A stretch of DNA of 64,000 nucleotides, taken from Protofrankia sp963555925. GTDB lineage: Bacteria > Actinomycetota > Actinomycetes > Frankiales > Frankiaceae. Positions 16,619 to 24,682 of this stretch are shown here, piece by piece (within the stretch, counting starts at the first letter, position 1; every line of letters begins with the position of its first letter). The position numbers were made by a program, and so were the translations under genes. The stretch is from assembly GCA_963555925.1 (NCBI GenBank), contig CAUVXJ010000100.1, positions 62,001 through 126,000 of the forward strand, read 5' to 3'. The notes under the pieces are model-generated. The model was not told the origin of the DNA. It did no database searches and saw nothing but the letters and a program-made list of their open reading frames with translations.

Positions 16619-17722
16619 TTATGAAATGGTCGCCGCCACCGAGCTCACCTTCGCGGCAAGATCGGTCGGCAGCGGAGCGTATCCGAGATTGGCGATAGCG
16701 GCCTGACCAGCGGTGGAGGATGTGTAGGTCAGGAACGACTTCACCAGCGTGGCCTGGCTCGCCGGCAGGCCCTTGGTGCAAGTGATCTCATAGGTGACCA
16801 GGTAGATCGGGTAAGCGCCGGGCGTAGTCGCCGAGTAGTCGAAGGTCAGCTTCAGGTCGTTCCCGCTGGCGACCTTGGCCGTGCTCACACCCGTGGATGC
16901 GGCAGCGGTGCTGACCGCGACAAACTCACCGGCACCGTTTTTGATCTTTGCGGTCGACAGGCCGGCGTTCTCCGCGAAGGAGAGCTCGACATAGCCGACT
17001 GCGCCAGCGGTCGACTTCACCGTCGCGGTAACGCCCTCGTTGCCCTTGGAGCCCTGGCCACCCGGGGCCTTCCAGTCGGAGGCACCACCGAAGGTCCAGT
17101 CAGCCGTGGCTGCACCGGCGAGGTACTTGGTGAAGTTGTCCGTGGTGCCCGAACCATCGGACCGGTGCACCGAGACGATCGCCGTACTTGGCAGGGTCAC
17201 GCCGGGATTGTCAGCCGCGATCGTCGGGTCGTTCCACTTGGTGATCGCACCCGAGAAGATTTTCGCAACAGTCGAGGCACTGAGCTGCAGGTTGCTCACG
17301 CCGCTCAAGTTGTAGGCGACCGCAATCGGCCCGACCACCATGGGCAGGTCAACGAGCTCGCCGCCGGTGCAGCGCTTGGCCGCATTGGTCGCCTGGTCAC
17401 CGCTGATCGCCGAATCCGAGCCGGCGAACGCCGTCTGGCCGTCGGCGAAGGCTTGCCGCCCGGCGGAGGAGCCGACGGACTGATAGTTGACCGTGGCCCC
17501 GGGACACGCTGTCTGGTACTTCTTGACCCACTCGTCCATCGCGTTCTTCTGCGCAGACGAGCCCGATGCGGTGATCGACCCGGTTGCGCAGGAGATCGCG
17601 CCCGTGGCGGTGCCGGCCGTCGAGCTCGGCGCCGCCGTGTCGTCGGAACCGCAGGCGGCCACCCCCAGCACCGCCGACATCGCAAGGCCCATGACCGCAA
17701 CCTGACGTTTCGCTATGTTCAC
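16619..17722 (-). CDS. pstS: Phosphate-binding lipoprotein PstS
   Basis: 367-residue periplasmic-type binding protein anchored as a lipoprotein: a signal peptide ending in the lipobox VAAC (about residues 21-24) followed by a Ser/Thr/Ala linker. Phosphate-contacting motifs GSSAQKNAMDEW, AFAGSDSAIS and HRSDGSGTTDNFTKYL are present. It captures extracellular phosphate and delivers it to PstCA. It heads the operon and has PhoP-type repeats about 85 bp upstream of its start, so induction under phosphate starvation is likely. Confidence 0.95.
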   Translation of the reverse strand: MNIAKRQVAVMGLAMSAVLGVAACGSDDTAAPSSTAGTATGAISCATGSITASGSSAQKNAMDEWVKKYQTACPGATVNYQSVGSSAGRQAFADGQTAFAGSDSAISGDQATNAAKRCTGGELVDLPMVVGPIAVAYNLSGVSNLQLSASTVAKIFSGAITKWNDPTIAADNPGVTLPSTAIVSVHRSDGSGTTDNFTKYLAGAATADWTFGGASDWKAPGGQGSKGNEGVTATVKSTAGAVGYVELSFAENAGLSTAKIKNGAGEFVAVSTAAASTGVSTAKVASGNDLKLTFDYSATTPGAYPIYLVTYEITCTKGLPASQATLVKSFLTYTSSTAGQAAIANLGYAPLPTDLAAKVSSVAATIS

Positions 17723-17802
17723 AAGCGACCCTTCGTCTTCAGCGCAATGGCGCCGTTCTGTCCGCCCCCGGACCGGGGTGCCGGCGAGAATCGAAGCGAT
17801 TC

Positions 17803-17832
17803 AGCATGAACGAAAGATGAACGGAAGTGAAC
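17803..17832 (-). promoter_or_regulatory. PHO-box-like direct repeats upstream of pstS
   Basis: Read on the minus strand, GTTCA recurs three times with 10- and 11-bp spacing (TGAAC on the plus strand at 17807, 17818 and 17828). This matches the direct-repeat units of about 11 bp bound by actinobacterial PhoP, which begin G(G/T)TCA. They lie 81-110 bp upstream of the pstS start codon. Confidence 0.75.
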
Positions 17833-18138
17833 GCGAATCGGACGTCGAGCAAAACACATCCCGGGTCCGGGGTAGCTCTACACAGAGGGGTCGTGTCGGT
17901 CAGAACCGACTACGTCACATACGTCCCGGCCAGCCGGCACATGTAGGATCGCTGCTCGATCCGACTGCGTGCCAAGCGCCGCGATCATCGTCCTTGCGCC
18001 CCGGCTCACGGCCCACAGCCCCGTGGCGCCCAAGGCCCGAGGGCGCCCGGGACTCGAGGGAGCCCGAAAATCGAGGGAGCCCAAGCCTCGTACGCCGAGC
18101 AAACCACAGTCGCGCCCTCCGAGTCCAGGAAGGCCACG

Positions 18139-18175
18139 TAAGAGCGCCCGGCAATAGGGACGCGGCGTTGCGGGG
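18139..18175 (+). repeat. MITE end fragment
   Basis: TA followed by AGAGCGCCCGGCAATAGGG and about 15 bases of internal MITE sequence (acgcggcgttgcgggg). The rest of the element is missing. It matches the left end of the complete copies. Confidence 0.7.
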
Positions 18176-18198
18176 CCGAAAACTCCCCGTTTGCCGGG

Positions 18199-18591
18199 AT
18201 GGATCTGACTCACGCTCACAGCGAAGCTAAGTCCATGAACAAAAAAGCTGCACCACACGGATCCACCAGATCACCCGCTGCACCCGGACCCAGTGCCCCA
18301 CCCGGATCCGGAGCCCCACCCGGAGCACCGACGAGCGCGGCTCTCCCGACGGTGGGCGACGGGAGCCAGACGCGCGTGCGGAATAGCGAAGGTCCGATGG
18401 ACGCGCGTCTCCCCCGGGACGAAGCGCAGGCATACTCAATAACGGCCTGCGAAGGAAGTACCGTGTCCGATCTTTGTTGGATGCTCGGCGAGCTGCCGGC
18501 CCATGCCCGTCTCGTCGACTTCGCCAGCGATACCGATGTCACGCTTGTCTATCGCACCGACACCGTCGCCTTGGACACCAACCGTGGGTGA
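18199..18591 (+). CDS. Hypothetical protein
   Basis: Frame of up to 130 residues. The N-terminal 70 residues are low-complexity (Ala/Pro/Gly/Ser). The C-terminal part, VSDLCWMLGELPAHARLVDF followed by ASDTDVTLVYR, looks like a compact folded segment. I recognise no family. The start is unclear: ATG at 18199 or 18235, or a GTG at 18463 preceded by a good ribosome site (GAAGGAAG), which would give a 42-residue protein containing only the folded part. It is convergent with the next gene. Confidence 0.45.
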   Translation: MDLTHAHSEAKSMNKKAAPHGSTRSPAAPGPSAPPGSGAPPGAPTSAALPTVGDGSQTRVRNSEGPMDARLPRDEAQAYSITACEGSTVSDLCWMLGELPAHARLVDFASDTDVTLVYRTDTVALDTNRG

Positions 18592-18612
18592 CAGCCGTGA
18601 CCGGACCCCCGG

Positions 18613-18984
18613 TCAGATCGGCGTGCGCTGTAGTTCCAGATCAGCGCGACTGTCGCACCAGTAGGGACCTTCGTCCTCCACCACATCCGTCATGATCACA
18701 TGATGGCGTCCGACATGTCCCACCGAGAGCAGGCAGGTCAGGCCATCCACTCGGCATCCCGGCGCAGTGACCGTTGTCGGTGTAGCCCAGACCAACCATG
18801 CCTCCTGATTGCCCCAGCCCTGGAGAACGGCCATGTGACTGTCGGGATGCCCGGTCTCGAGCGCACATGTGACCTCATCCGGTACCTCGTAGGCTGCCCC
18901 CGGGAGCCCGTCAAGCCGGCTGATCACCTCGTCGGGCACCCGTTGCCACACACCACAGGCACCATCGTCGATGGATGTACCCAT
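18613..18984 (-). CDS. Hypothetical actinobacterial protein with paired C..GH..H motifs
   Basis: 123-residue protein starting MGTSIDDGACGVWQRVPDEV, with GGAGGGGAC upstream of the ATG at 18984. It contains two similar segments, CALETGHPDSH and CLLSVGHVGRHH, each a Cys-x3-4-GH-x3-H pattern that could bind a metal or form a structural repeat. This motif is seen in small uncharacterised actinobacterial proteins. No function can be assigned. The Trp-rich centre (WGNQEAWLVW) suggests a beta-rich fold. Confidence 0.6.
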   Translation of the reverse strand: MGTSIDDGACGVWQRVPDEVISRLDGLPGAAYEVPDEVTCALETGHPDSHMAVLQGWGNQEAWLVWATPTTVTAPGCRVDGLTCLLSVGHVGRHHVIMTDVVEDEGPYWCDSRADLELQRTPI

Positions 18985-19290
18985 CGTCGTCCCCTCCCCG
19001 CACATACACAACGATCCGAGCTGCCTCATCGCGGCTCGTTCCCACCTGAGCGGAGTGACCGTGCCAGCCACGATCGCCTCGGGATCGGCCGCGGTCCGCT
19101 CCGGTCGACAAGCTCCGATACAAGCATGCGCAGGCCGGACCTCGCACACCGGGTGGGAACTTTCCGTTTTGTCTTGACTTCGAACGGTAACTGATCGCAC
19201 GATGTTTCCGACTGCAGACCATCATCACGGCCGAACCGTCACCCACAGGGCTATGGAGCTATGACTCCAGAGATCTATGAAGCTAGCGAT

Positions 19291-20082
19291 CTATGAAGAT
19301 CGGCGCCCCAGCACGGTCACCGACAGCCTGGCGTGTACTGCCGCACCGGCAAGAATAGCCGCAACCCGTGGCGTCGCCGCTACAAGGAGCAACGCCCCGT
19401 CAGTCGCACCTGCAAGACCTTCCGCTGCATCGCGGGGGCGGGGAACCGCTAAGACCGTGACGTCGGATGCAACGACCGTCGCGGTGCCGGCTTCGGGTAT
19501 CGGACCTGCCGATGTATCGCTGGTGGGGCCTCCTGGCCTCATCGCCGTCGACCCGTTCCGTGAGCTCGTGTCTGGCACGTCCATCTCGGTGGACGCCGCA
19601 AGCACGTCCACCCGATCACCGACACGCAGGAACACAACCGATCCGGCATCGGTGATGCGGACCGGCGTGGCGACCAGGCCGGCGGCTGTCTGCCGCTGGG
19701 TGAGCATGCCTGGACCGAGGAACCGCGCATCGGTAATCGGTTCGCCACGACCGACCGCCGCTGCCAGGGTTCGCCCGACGGCTTCCTCGGAGCGCCGGGC
19801 CGCACCCGCCGGCACGGCATCCATCGGTAACGACACGATCCGAACGTCGGTCGGGGCAATGATCGCCCCGCCCTCCAGCTCACCGGCCGCCACAACCACC
19901 GCTGTACCGGCCAGCGGTTGGCTGGATCGCAGGGCGCCAGCCGCAAGGAGGACAGCCAGGCCGGCGAAGACACCCGCGAGAACCCGCCGCCGCGCCCCGA
20001 CAGCGAGCCGCCAGGCACGTACCTCTCCGATACGCGCCGTTGTGCGTCCGGCAAGCCACATCGTGACCTCCACGATCTTCAC
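19291..20082 (-). CDS. SAF-domain protein, CpaB/RcpC-like
   Basis: 263 residues. A cytoplasmic Arg-rich N-terminus is followed by a membrane helix (VLAGVFAGLAVLLAAGAL, about 34-51), then a SAF domain (about 60-120) with GAIIAPTDVRIVSLP and GRTLAAAVGRGEPITDARFL. The C-terminal half resembles the periplasmic part of CpaB (VVFLRVGDRVDVLAAS). CpaB works in Flp/Tad pilus assembly, but no tad genes are in the window, so this may be a stand-alone family member. An internal low-complexity loop interrupts the C-terminal domain. Confidence 0.75.
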   Translation of the reverse strand: MKIVEVTMWLAGRTTARIGEVRAWRLAVGARRRVLAGVFAGLAVLLAAGALRSSQPLAGTAVVVAAGELEGGAIIAPTDVRIVSLPMDAVPAGAARRSEEAVGRTLAAAVGRGEPITDARFLGPGMLTQRQTAAGLVATPVRITDAGSVVFLRVGDRVDVLAASTEMDVPDTSSRNGSTAMRPGGPTSDTSAGPIPEAGTATVVASDVTVLAVPRPRDAAEGLAGATDGALLLVAATPRVAAILAGAAVHARLSVTVLGRRSS

Positions 20083-20270
20083 AGGTTAGTGTGAAGATCA
20101 CGTTAGCCACCGGGTGGGGAGCAGTCACGACCGGAGCGCGCATTGTGGACAACCCGCCGTCCGCTTACGCCCGGGGCCGTCTCCTGTGGAAATCCGCCCC
20201 GGACCAGCCAGAGCAGTCGCCGACGCAACCGAGAAGTCGCCAACGACCTCGGGCTCCCACGGAAGTCCCG

Positions 20271-20310
20271 AGGGAGCCCGAGGGAGCCCGAGGGAGCCCG
20301 AGGGAGCCCG
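20271..20310. repeat. 10-bp tandem repeat
   Basis: agggagcccg is repeated four times exactly, directly after the 3' end of the FmdB gene. A degenerate relative (cgagggagcccg) occurs at 18055-18085. Confidence 0.8.
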
Positions 20311-20316
20311 CATCGA

Positions 20317-20727
20317 TCAGGCCGCGGCCGTACCCGAGCCACCGGAGGAGCTGGATGAACCGGATGAGCCGGATGAGCCAGCCGATGACGCCGTGCTCGT
20401 GGAGGTCGACGAGCCTGCGGCACTCGACGTCGCGTCCGCCGAGCCGCCCCCCGCGGGCGCACCAGCCCCGACCGTCTCCTTACTGGACGTGTCAGCGCCG
20501 GCATCATTGCCGACCTTCTCCTTCGCCCGGTCCCGGACTCCACCGCCACCGGATCGGCTGTCGGTCTTGTAAAAACCGGCACCCTTGAACACGACGCCGA
20601 CCGGGCTGAACACCCGGCGCAGTTTGCCGCCACAGGCGGGGCACTCGGTCAGCGCCGCGTCGTTGAAACTCTGCACAACCTCGAGATCCTGATCGCACGC
20701 GGTGCAGCGGTACTCGTAACGCGGCAC
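20317..20727 (-). CDS. FmdB-family zinc-ribbon protein
   Basis: 136 residues. The first 45 form the FmdB zinc ribbon: MPRYEYRCTACDQDLEVVQS, then CPACGGKLRRVFSPVGVVFKGAGFYKTD, with two CxxC knuckles. The remainder is a long low-complexity tail of Ser, Gly, Thr and Ala encoded by repetitive sequence. FmdB proteins are putative regulators, with a precise role unknown. The tail is variable in the family and longer here than usual. Confidence 0.9.
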   Translation of the reverse strand: MPRYEYRCTACDQDLEVVQSFNDAALTECPACGGKLRRVFSPVGVVFKGAGFYKTDSRSGGGGVRDRAKEKVGNDAGADTSSKETVGAGAPAGGGSADATSSAAGSSTSTSTASSAGSSGSSGSSSSSGGSGTAAA

Positions 20728-20891
20728 GGACTCCTCCCAGGAGTTAGCACTCGACTTCGGTGACTGCCAACTCTAACCCGAGACGGCATCGAGGCGTCGG
20801 CGACCACCCGCAGACCGCGATCCGAACCGGCTGCCAGCTCCACCGGCACAGGCGTCAGCGCCGATGATCACCACACCCCGCACCAATCGCG

Positions 20892-21542
20892 CTACCGCGG
20901 GTCCGCCGACAAGCCGGCAGCCCGGCAACGCACCGTGGCGCGCGGTGTGACAACGACATGGACGCTGACATCATGGGGCTCAGTCGGAACCTGGGCGACC
21001 AGCTCGTGGTCGTGCACCATTGTCACGATCAGCGCATCCGGCCTCGCGCGCCGCAGCGCCCGGTCGTAGGAGCCACCGCCACGCCCCAATCGCCCTCCAC
21101 GCACATCGGCCGCCAACGCCGGAACAACGATGACATCCGCACGGACAAGATCAATAATCACCGCACCGAGCGGCGGTTCACGAGTCCCAAAGGCACCCGC
21201 GATCAGTGATCCGTTGTACTCACGGAAATCCAGATCGAGATCGGGTCGCGTCGACGGCAGCAGGACGCCTACACCCCGGGCCCGCAGCTGCCCGAGAAGC
21301 CGACCCGTCTCCGGCTCGCCGGGCAGGTTCACATACGCGGCCACGCAGCGCGCCGCGGCCACCTCGGGAAGATCCAATACGCGTCGGGTCGACGAAGCGG
21401 CGGTGTACGCCTCGATCGAACCCTCTGACGCCGATCCGCCACCCGCCCCGAAGTCGGTACGGGCGATCCGACCGGCGCGTGCCGCGAGCTGGCGCGCCCG
21501 CAGCTCGACCTTCAGGCTGTTCAGAGCCTCATCCGCGGGCAT
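20892..21542 (-). CDS. 5-formyltetrahydrofolate cyclo-ligase
   Basis: 216-residue enzyme converting 5-formyl-THF to 5,10-methenyl-THF with ATP. It has the conserved RLGRGGGSYDRALRR motif near the C-terminus and the substrate-side strand VAAYVNLPGEPETGRLL. A Ser/Gly-rich insertion (GAGGGSASEGS) near residue 40 is unusual. I use the ATG at 21542; the longer frame upstream is a shadow of the preceding gene. It is the last gene of a three-gene group, with 1 bp to the small gene before it. Confidence 0.9.
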   Translation of the reverse strand: MPADEALNSLKVELRARQLAARAGRIARTDFGAGGGSASEGSIEAYTAASSTRRVLDLPEVAAARCVAAYVNLPGEPETGRLLGQLRARGVGVLLPSTRPDLDLDFREYNGSLIAGAFGTREPPLGAVIIDLVRADVIVVPALAADVRGGRLGRGGGSYDRALRRARPDALIVTMVHDHELVAQVPTEPHDVSVHVVVTPRATVRCRAAGLSADPR

Positions 21543-21543
21543 G

Positions 21544-21825
21544 TCAGGACGTGTCGCGATCGATGTGATGCGGTGGACGTTCGGCGCGCAGCCACTCGAT
21601 GTCGGTGTCCGCGCCCTCCTCAGAGGTGTCCCGGTCGTCGCCCCATCCGATGTCACGATCGTCGTCGGAGCGTGCGTCGTCCCACACGAGCGTTCCTCCT
21701 TCCCAGTTCGGAAGCTTCGGACATCCCGTCCGGCCCGGCGAGCCCGGCGAGCTTCCCGCCGCTGCCCGCAGCCCATCCGCCCCACCAGGCACAGCCGGCA
21801 GTCCCCCGGCTGACACTCCGGTCAT
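21544..21825 (-). CDS. Small acidic hypothetical protein with C-terminal RPPHH
   Basis: 93 residues: a Gly/Ala/Pro-rich first half, then LVWDDARSDDDRDIGWGDD and a tail ending WLRAERPPHHIDRDTS. Short acidic proteins with a conserved RPPH tail recur in actinobacteria without known function. It is tightly placed: its ATG overlaps the stop of the upstream gene (ATGA) and its stop is 1 bp from the cyclo-ligase start, so the three genes are probably co-translated. Confidence 0.55.
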   Translation of the reverse strand: MTGVSAGGLPAVPGGADGLRAAAGSSPGSPGRTGCPKLPNWEGGTLVWDDARSDDDRDIGWGDDRDTSEEGADTDIEWLRAERPPHHIDRDTS

Positions 21826-22154
21826 GTCGCGGTCCGCGCCGGTCCGCCGCCGTCCGGATCCCCCGGATCCCCCGGATCCCCCGGATCCCCCGGACCGTCG
21901 ACAACCAGTGCGATCGCGTCCGCGACTGCATCCAACGCGTCGCGCACACCCGCCGAGTATGCCTCGAAATCACCGTCTGACCTGCGCATTCCCTTCTCCG
22001 TCACGACGTCGGGTAGGACATCGATCGCCGCTCGCACGGCGCGACGATAGCGGGGTACCGAGACTGGAGGGTCCCCTTGTGGATCTTTGTCATATGCCTC
22101 GTCGCGATCCAGCGTCGCCCGAACCACGTCGCGGCCTGTCACCGGTGCCACCAT
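21822..22154 (-). CDS. Small hypothetical protein heading the cyclo-ligase operon
   Basis: 110 residues starting MVAPVTGRDVVRATLDRDE, with GGGAGG 6 bases before the ATG at 22154. The middle is helical and acidic (DFEAYSAGVRDALDAVADAI). The C-terminus is a run of Asp-Pro-Gly repeats encoded by a 9-bp tandem repeat (about 21855-21895). No family recognised. It is divergent from a small helix-turn-helix gene, and a palindrome lies between them. Confidence 0.55.
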   Translation of the reverse strand: MVAPVTGRDVVRATLDRDEAYDKDPQGDPPVSVPRYRRAVRAAIDVLPDVVTEKGMRRSDGDFEAYSAGVRDALDAVADAIALVVDGPGDPGDPGDPGDPDGGGPARTAT

Positions 22155-22172
22155 CCGTATCCTCCCGGAACA

Positions 22173-22222
22173 TTTGCTGTCCAGCAAAACAAACCATAGC
22201 GGTGTACTTGGCTACCAGCAAA
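22173..22222. promoter_or_regulatory. Palindromic operator candidate in divergent promoter
   Basis: TTTGCTG-tc-CAGCAAA at 22173-22188, with a half-site CAGCAAA repeated at 22216-22222. It lies 19 bp from the start of the minus-strand gene and 52 bp from the plus-strand helix-turn-helix gene. That gene's product is an obvious candidate binder. Confidence 0.5.
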
Positions 22223-22239
22223 GCCGTTACGCTGTTCAG

Positions 22240-22458
22240 GTGGACGACGGTGAGCGGCTGGTCGGCATCGGGGACATAGCCTTCCAACTGAAGATCACGC
22301 GCCAGGCGGTTGACTACTGGACGCGGCGAGACCCTCAGTTCCCTGCTCCGCTACAGGTCATCAACGCACCTACCCCGACATCCAAAGGCACCCGAGTGTG
22401 GCGCAAACGCGACGTCGATGCCTGGATCGTCGAGTACTACCGGCGACGAAGGACCTAG
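22240..22458 (+). CDS. Small helix-turn-helix DNA-binding protein (AlpA/excisionase-like)
   Basis: 72 residues. ERLVGIGDIAFQLKITRQAV followed by DYWTRR is a MerR/AlpA-type winged-helix start, and RVWRKRDVDAWIVEYYRRRR is the usual end of excisionase-like proteins. Likely a transcription regulator. The GTG at 22240 has no ribosome site; TACGCT at 22228-22233, seven bases before it, fits a -10 element, so the mRNA may be leaderless. An upstream extension is possible in frame but overlaps the promoter of the divergent gene. Confidence 0.75.
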   Translation: MDDGERLVGIGDIAFQLKITRQAVDYWTRRDPQFPAPLQVINAPTPTSKGTRVWRKRDVDAWIVEYYRRRRT

Positions 22459-23036
22459 TCGACCGGGGTTCGCGCGTCCCCAGAGGCATTCAGCGGCCCG
22501 AGCCCGGATCCGACCGGGTCTCCCGCCATGGTGCGAAGACGCCAGCTGGAGGTCGGATTCAACCAGTCGAGTCCGTGCCCACCGATGCAGATGCAGATGC
22601 AGATACGTGTGCACGTGCAGATGCCACCAACAGACCACACTGGATTCGGGCTCATCCACCACCACTCGAGTGGCAATGCTTTGTCGATCGACGTTGTCGA
22701 GGCCATTTTCGATAACCTAATATTTTTAGGGGATTCGCTCATGAGCCAGCCCACCGTGACAATGAGCATCGAACTCCAGTCCCGAACCAGAAGCCCCGAG
22801 CCCCGAGCCCCGACCGGATCCACATCGATCAGGTCGAGCGACAATGATCGACTCTGATTCGCTCAAAGGCCCACGCGGTGGCGGTCGCAGTCAGCAGCGC
22901 AGCCGAGCCCGCTCCCGCCACCGACCAGACGATGCTCTCCAGTCGACCTGACGACTTGACGATCCGGCGACCGAGAGCCAGATTTGATCTTTCATCTGAT
23001 CAGGAAGCCGGGCCCAGAAGATCCAGAAACGGGATC
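22459..23036. other. Region without a convincing gene
   Basis: 578 bp following the helix-turn-helix gene. It contains a short ATGCAG repeat near 22585-22607 and a locally AT-rich segment (about 22700-22740). Overlapping frames are compositionally odd and I support none. Confidence 0.5.
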
Positions 23037-23585
23037 TCAGACCTCCCCGACCGCACCCGCTCCCGATCCATCCGCGGCACCGTGATCATCATGGGCTGGT
23101 TCATCGGCGTCACGCTCGTACGAATCTCCGCCGGCCGCATCGAGCAAAATCCACAGCAGCCGCACCTGCAGGGGCGAAAGACCGATTACAAAATGACGCA
23201 AGGCCGCATCCTGGTCGGCGACCTGACCCAGCAACGCAAGCATGCGTGCGGAAGCGTCCTCCTCCCGAGATCGGGTCGCGTGGTACATCCATACCCGCCG
23301 AACGCGTACCCGTTCGACGTGTCCCTTGGCGATGAGACGGCCAAGCGTGGTGGCTATTGTGCTGTGAGCGAGTCCCCCGCCCAGGTTCTGCTGGATGGCG
23401 CCGGTGCTCACGGGCGTTCGAGCAACCCACAGCACCGCGAGAACAGCTCCTTCGAGTTCGCCCGGCTGTCGGCGGATCACCGTACCGGACGCGGTCTGCG
23501 TTTGATCGGTCTGCCCGGAATCGTTCTCCGGCCAGCTGGAATCGTCGTGGCGTCGTGGCGACCATGGGTCACGAGTAGTCAACAA
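23037..23585 (-). CDS. BlaI/MecI-type transcriptional repressor
   Basis: 182 residues. After about 40 variable residues comes a winged helix typical of BlaI/MecI/CopY: GELEGAVLAVLWVARTPVST, then HSTIATTLGRLIAKGHVERVR and WMYHATRSREEDASARMLALL. A C-terminal dimer region follows, then an acidic Asp/His/Gly tail. Such repressors usually pair with a membrane sensor protease (BlaR/M56), but none is seen beside it. The start may lie nearer residue 35 than the ATG at 23585. Confidence 0.85.
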   Translation of the reverse strand: MLTTRDPWSPRRHDDSSWPENDSGQTDQTQTASGTVIRRQPGELEGAVLAVLWVARTPVSTGAIQQNLGGGLAHSTIATTLGRLIAKGHVERVRVRRVWMYHATRSREEDASARMLALLGQVADQDAALRHFVIGLSPLQVRLLWILLDAAGGDSYERDADEPAHDDHGAADGSGAGAVGEV

Positions 23586-23628
23586 GGGTCATCCTCGCAG
23601 GCTCGAATGACGGGGAGCGACCGGCCTT

Positions 23629-23794
23629 AGAGCGACCGGCAATAGGGGACGCGGCGTCGCGGCGCTGGGGCACGCACCTCGCGTCGTTGTCGTCGGTCGA
23701 CACCCACAACCTCCGGTGCCTCCCTCCGCCGCCTCGCGATCTACGCGCCCCAGCCCCGCTCCTTGATCCACGTCCCTATTGCCGGGCGCTCTTA
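23629..23794 (-). mobile_element. Complete 166-bp MITE, copy A
   Basis: Bounded by TA on both sides with imperfect terminal inverted repeats of about 19 bp (GAGCGACCGGCAATAGGGG and, on the other end, AGAGCGCCCGGCAATAGGG). Its reverse complement aligns along its whole length with the copy at 25977-26142, which also measures 166 bp. It has no coding capacity. TA target sites fit mobilisation by an IS630/mariner-type transposase, which is inference since no transposase is in the window. Confidence 0.85.
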
Positions 23795-24682
23795 GAACGA
23801 AACGATCAAAGATCCATCAGGCATGGCTCTAGCTGCCGAGGACGAAGCGAACACCAGCCCTGATGACCGACGGGGTGATGCGGCCAGCCTCGATCACATA
23901 CGCATCCCGGCGGCCCCCGTCGGACCATGGCATAGCGCAGGATCCAGCCTGACGAGCGCCCGCCGAAGCCGAACACACCGGCCGGCCGGGCCGCGGGCCC
24001 GTGCTGGCCCGATACACCTGTCCGGCCGGCCGTCACCGTTGGGAAAAGAATGGAAAGCACACCACGCATCGCTCGGGTCGCGAGCGTCCATGCACGGTCG
24101 ATAGACCGCCGGCACCACCGCGGAAGTTCGGTATGGCTCGCATAGCAGGCGAAGTGGCCGAATGACGAGACACACGCGGAAGCGGGACCCGCCGACGCCG
24201 ATGCCGCGCAGGCAGCTGTCCCGGTCATGGCTGAGAGCAACTCTCGAATGGGTTGTGCCGCACTGCCGGCGACGGACCGGATTCGGGCCATCCAGCTCGA
24301 CCGGACGACGGGGTGTCCCGTCCGTCCACCACGAGCCCGTCCAGTCGGACCCGGCTTCGCGACATGTGCTGGAGCCCGCCCGTCTGTAGTTGCGTGCGCC
24401 CGAACTCGGCGCTCCACCTGCTCAACGAGCAGTTTATGCACCGGAGATTGAACAACGCATGCACAACCCGACAGAAGCCACTGTGCTTAGGCCCTCAGCG
24501 GGAATCGGACCTGACCGACCCGCCACAGGCCAACATGACCTAAAGCAATATAATCTAGAGCAACAGGACAAAACCAGCATAATAATGAATAAAATGACCA
24601 GACGAAATCAATACAGGATAGACCACTACAGACAGAACCAGCATGAACCAGGTTGATCCGGACCGGGCCTGCAATGAAGCGC
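23795..24682. other. Gene-poor region with an AT-rich island
   Basis: 888 bp between MITE copy A and the CYTH gene. Frames on both strands are rich in Trp, Cys and Arg and look non-coding. From about 24535 to 24655 the GC content falls sharply (ataatgaataaaatgacc and similar), in strong contrast with the rest of the window, suggesting foreign or degraded sequence. Confidence 0.55.

Larger units (their letters stand above)
17723..18198. other. Intergenic region upstream of pstS
   Basis: A 476-bp stretch without a convincing gene. It contains the PHO-box-like repeats of pstS (17803-17832), two copies of cgagggagccc near 18055-18085 that resemble the tandem repeat at 20271-20310, and a MITE end at 18139-18175. 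Frames covering it are Arg/Pro-rich shadows. Confidence 0.6.

Noticed and set aside
23806..24441. 211-codon minus-strand open frame
   Set aside because: The translation is rich in Trp, Cys, Arg and Ser with no domain pattern, as expected of a shadow frame in GC-rich DNA.
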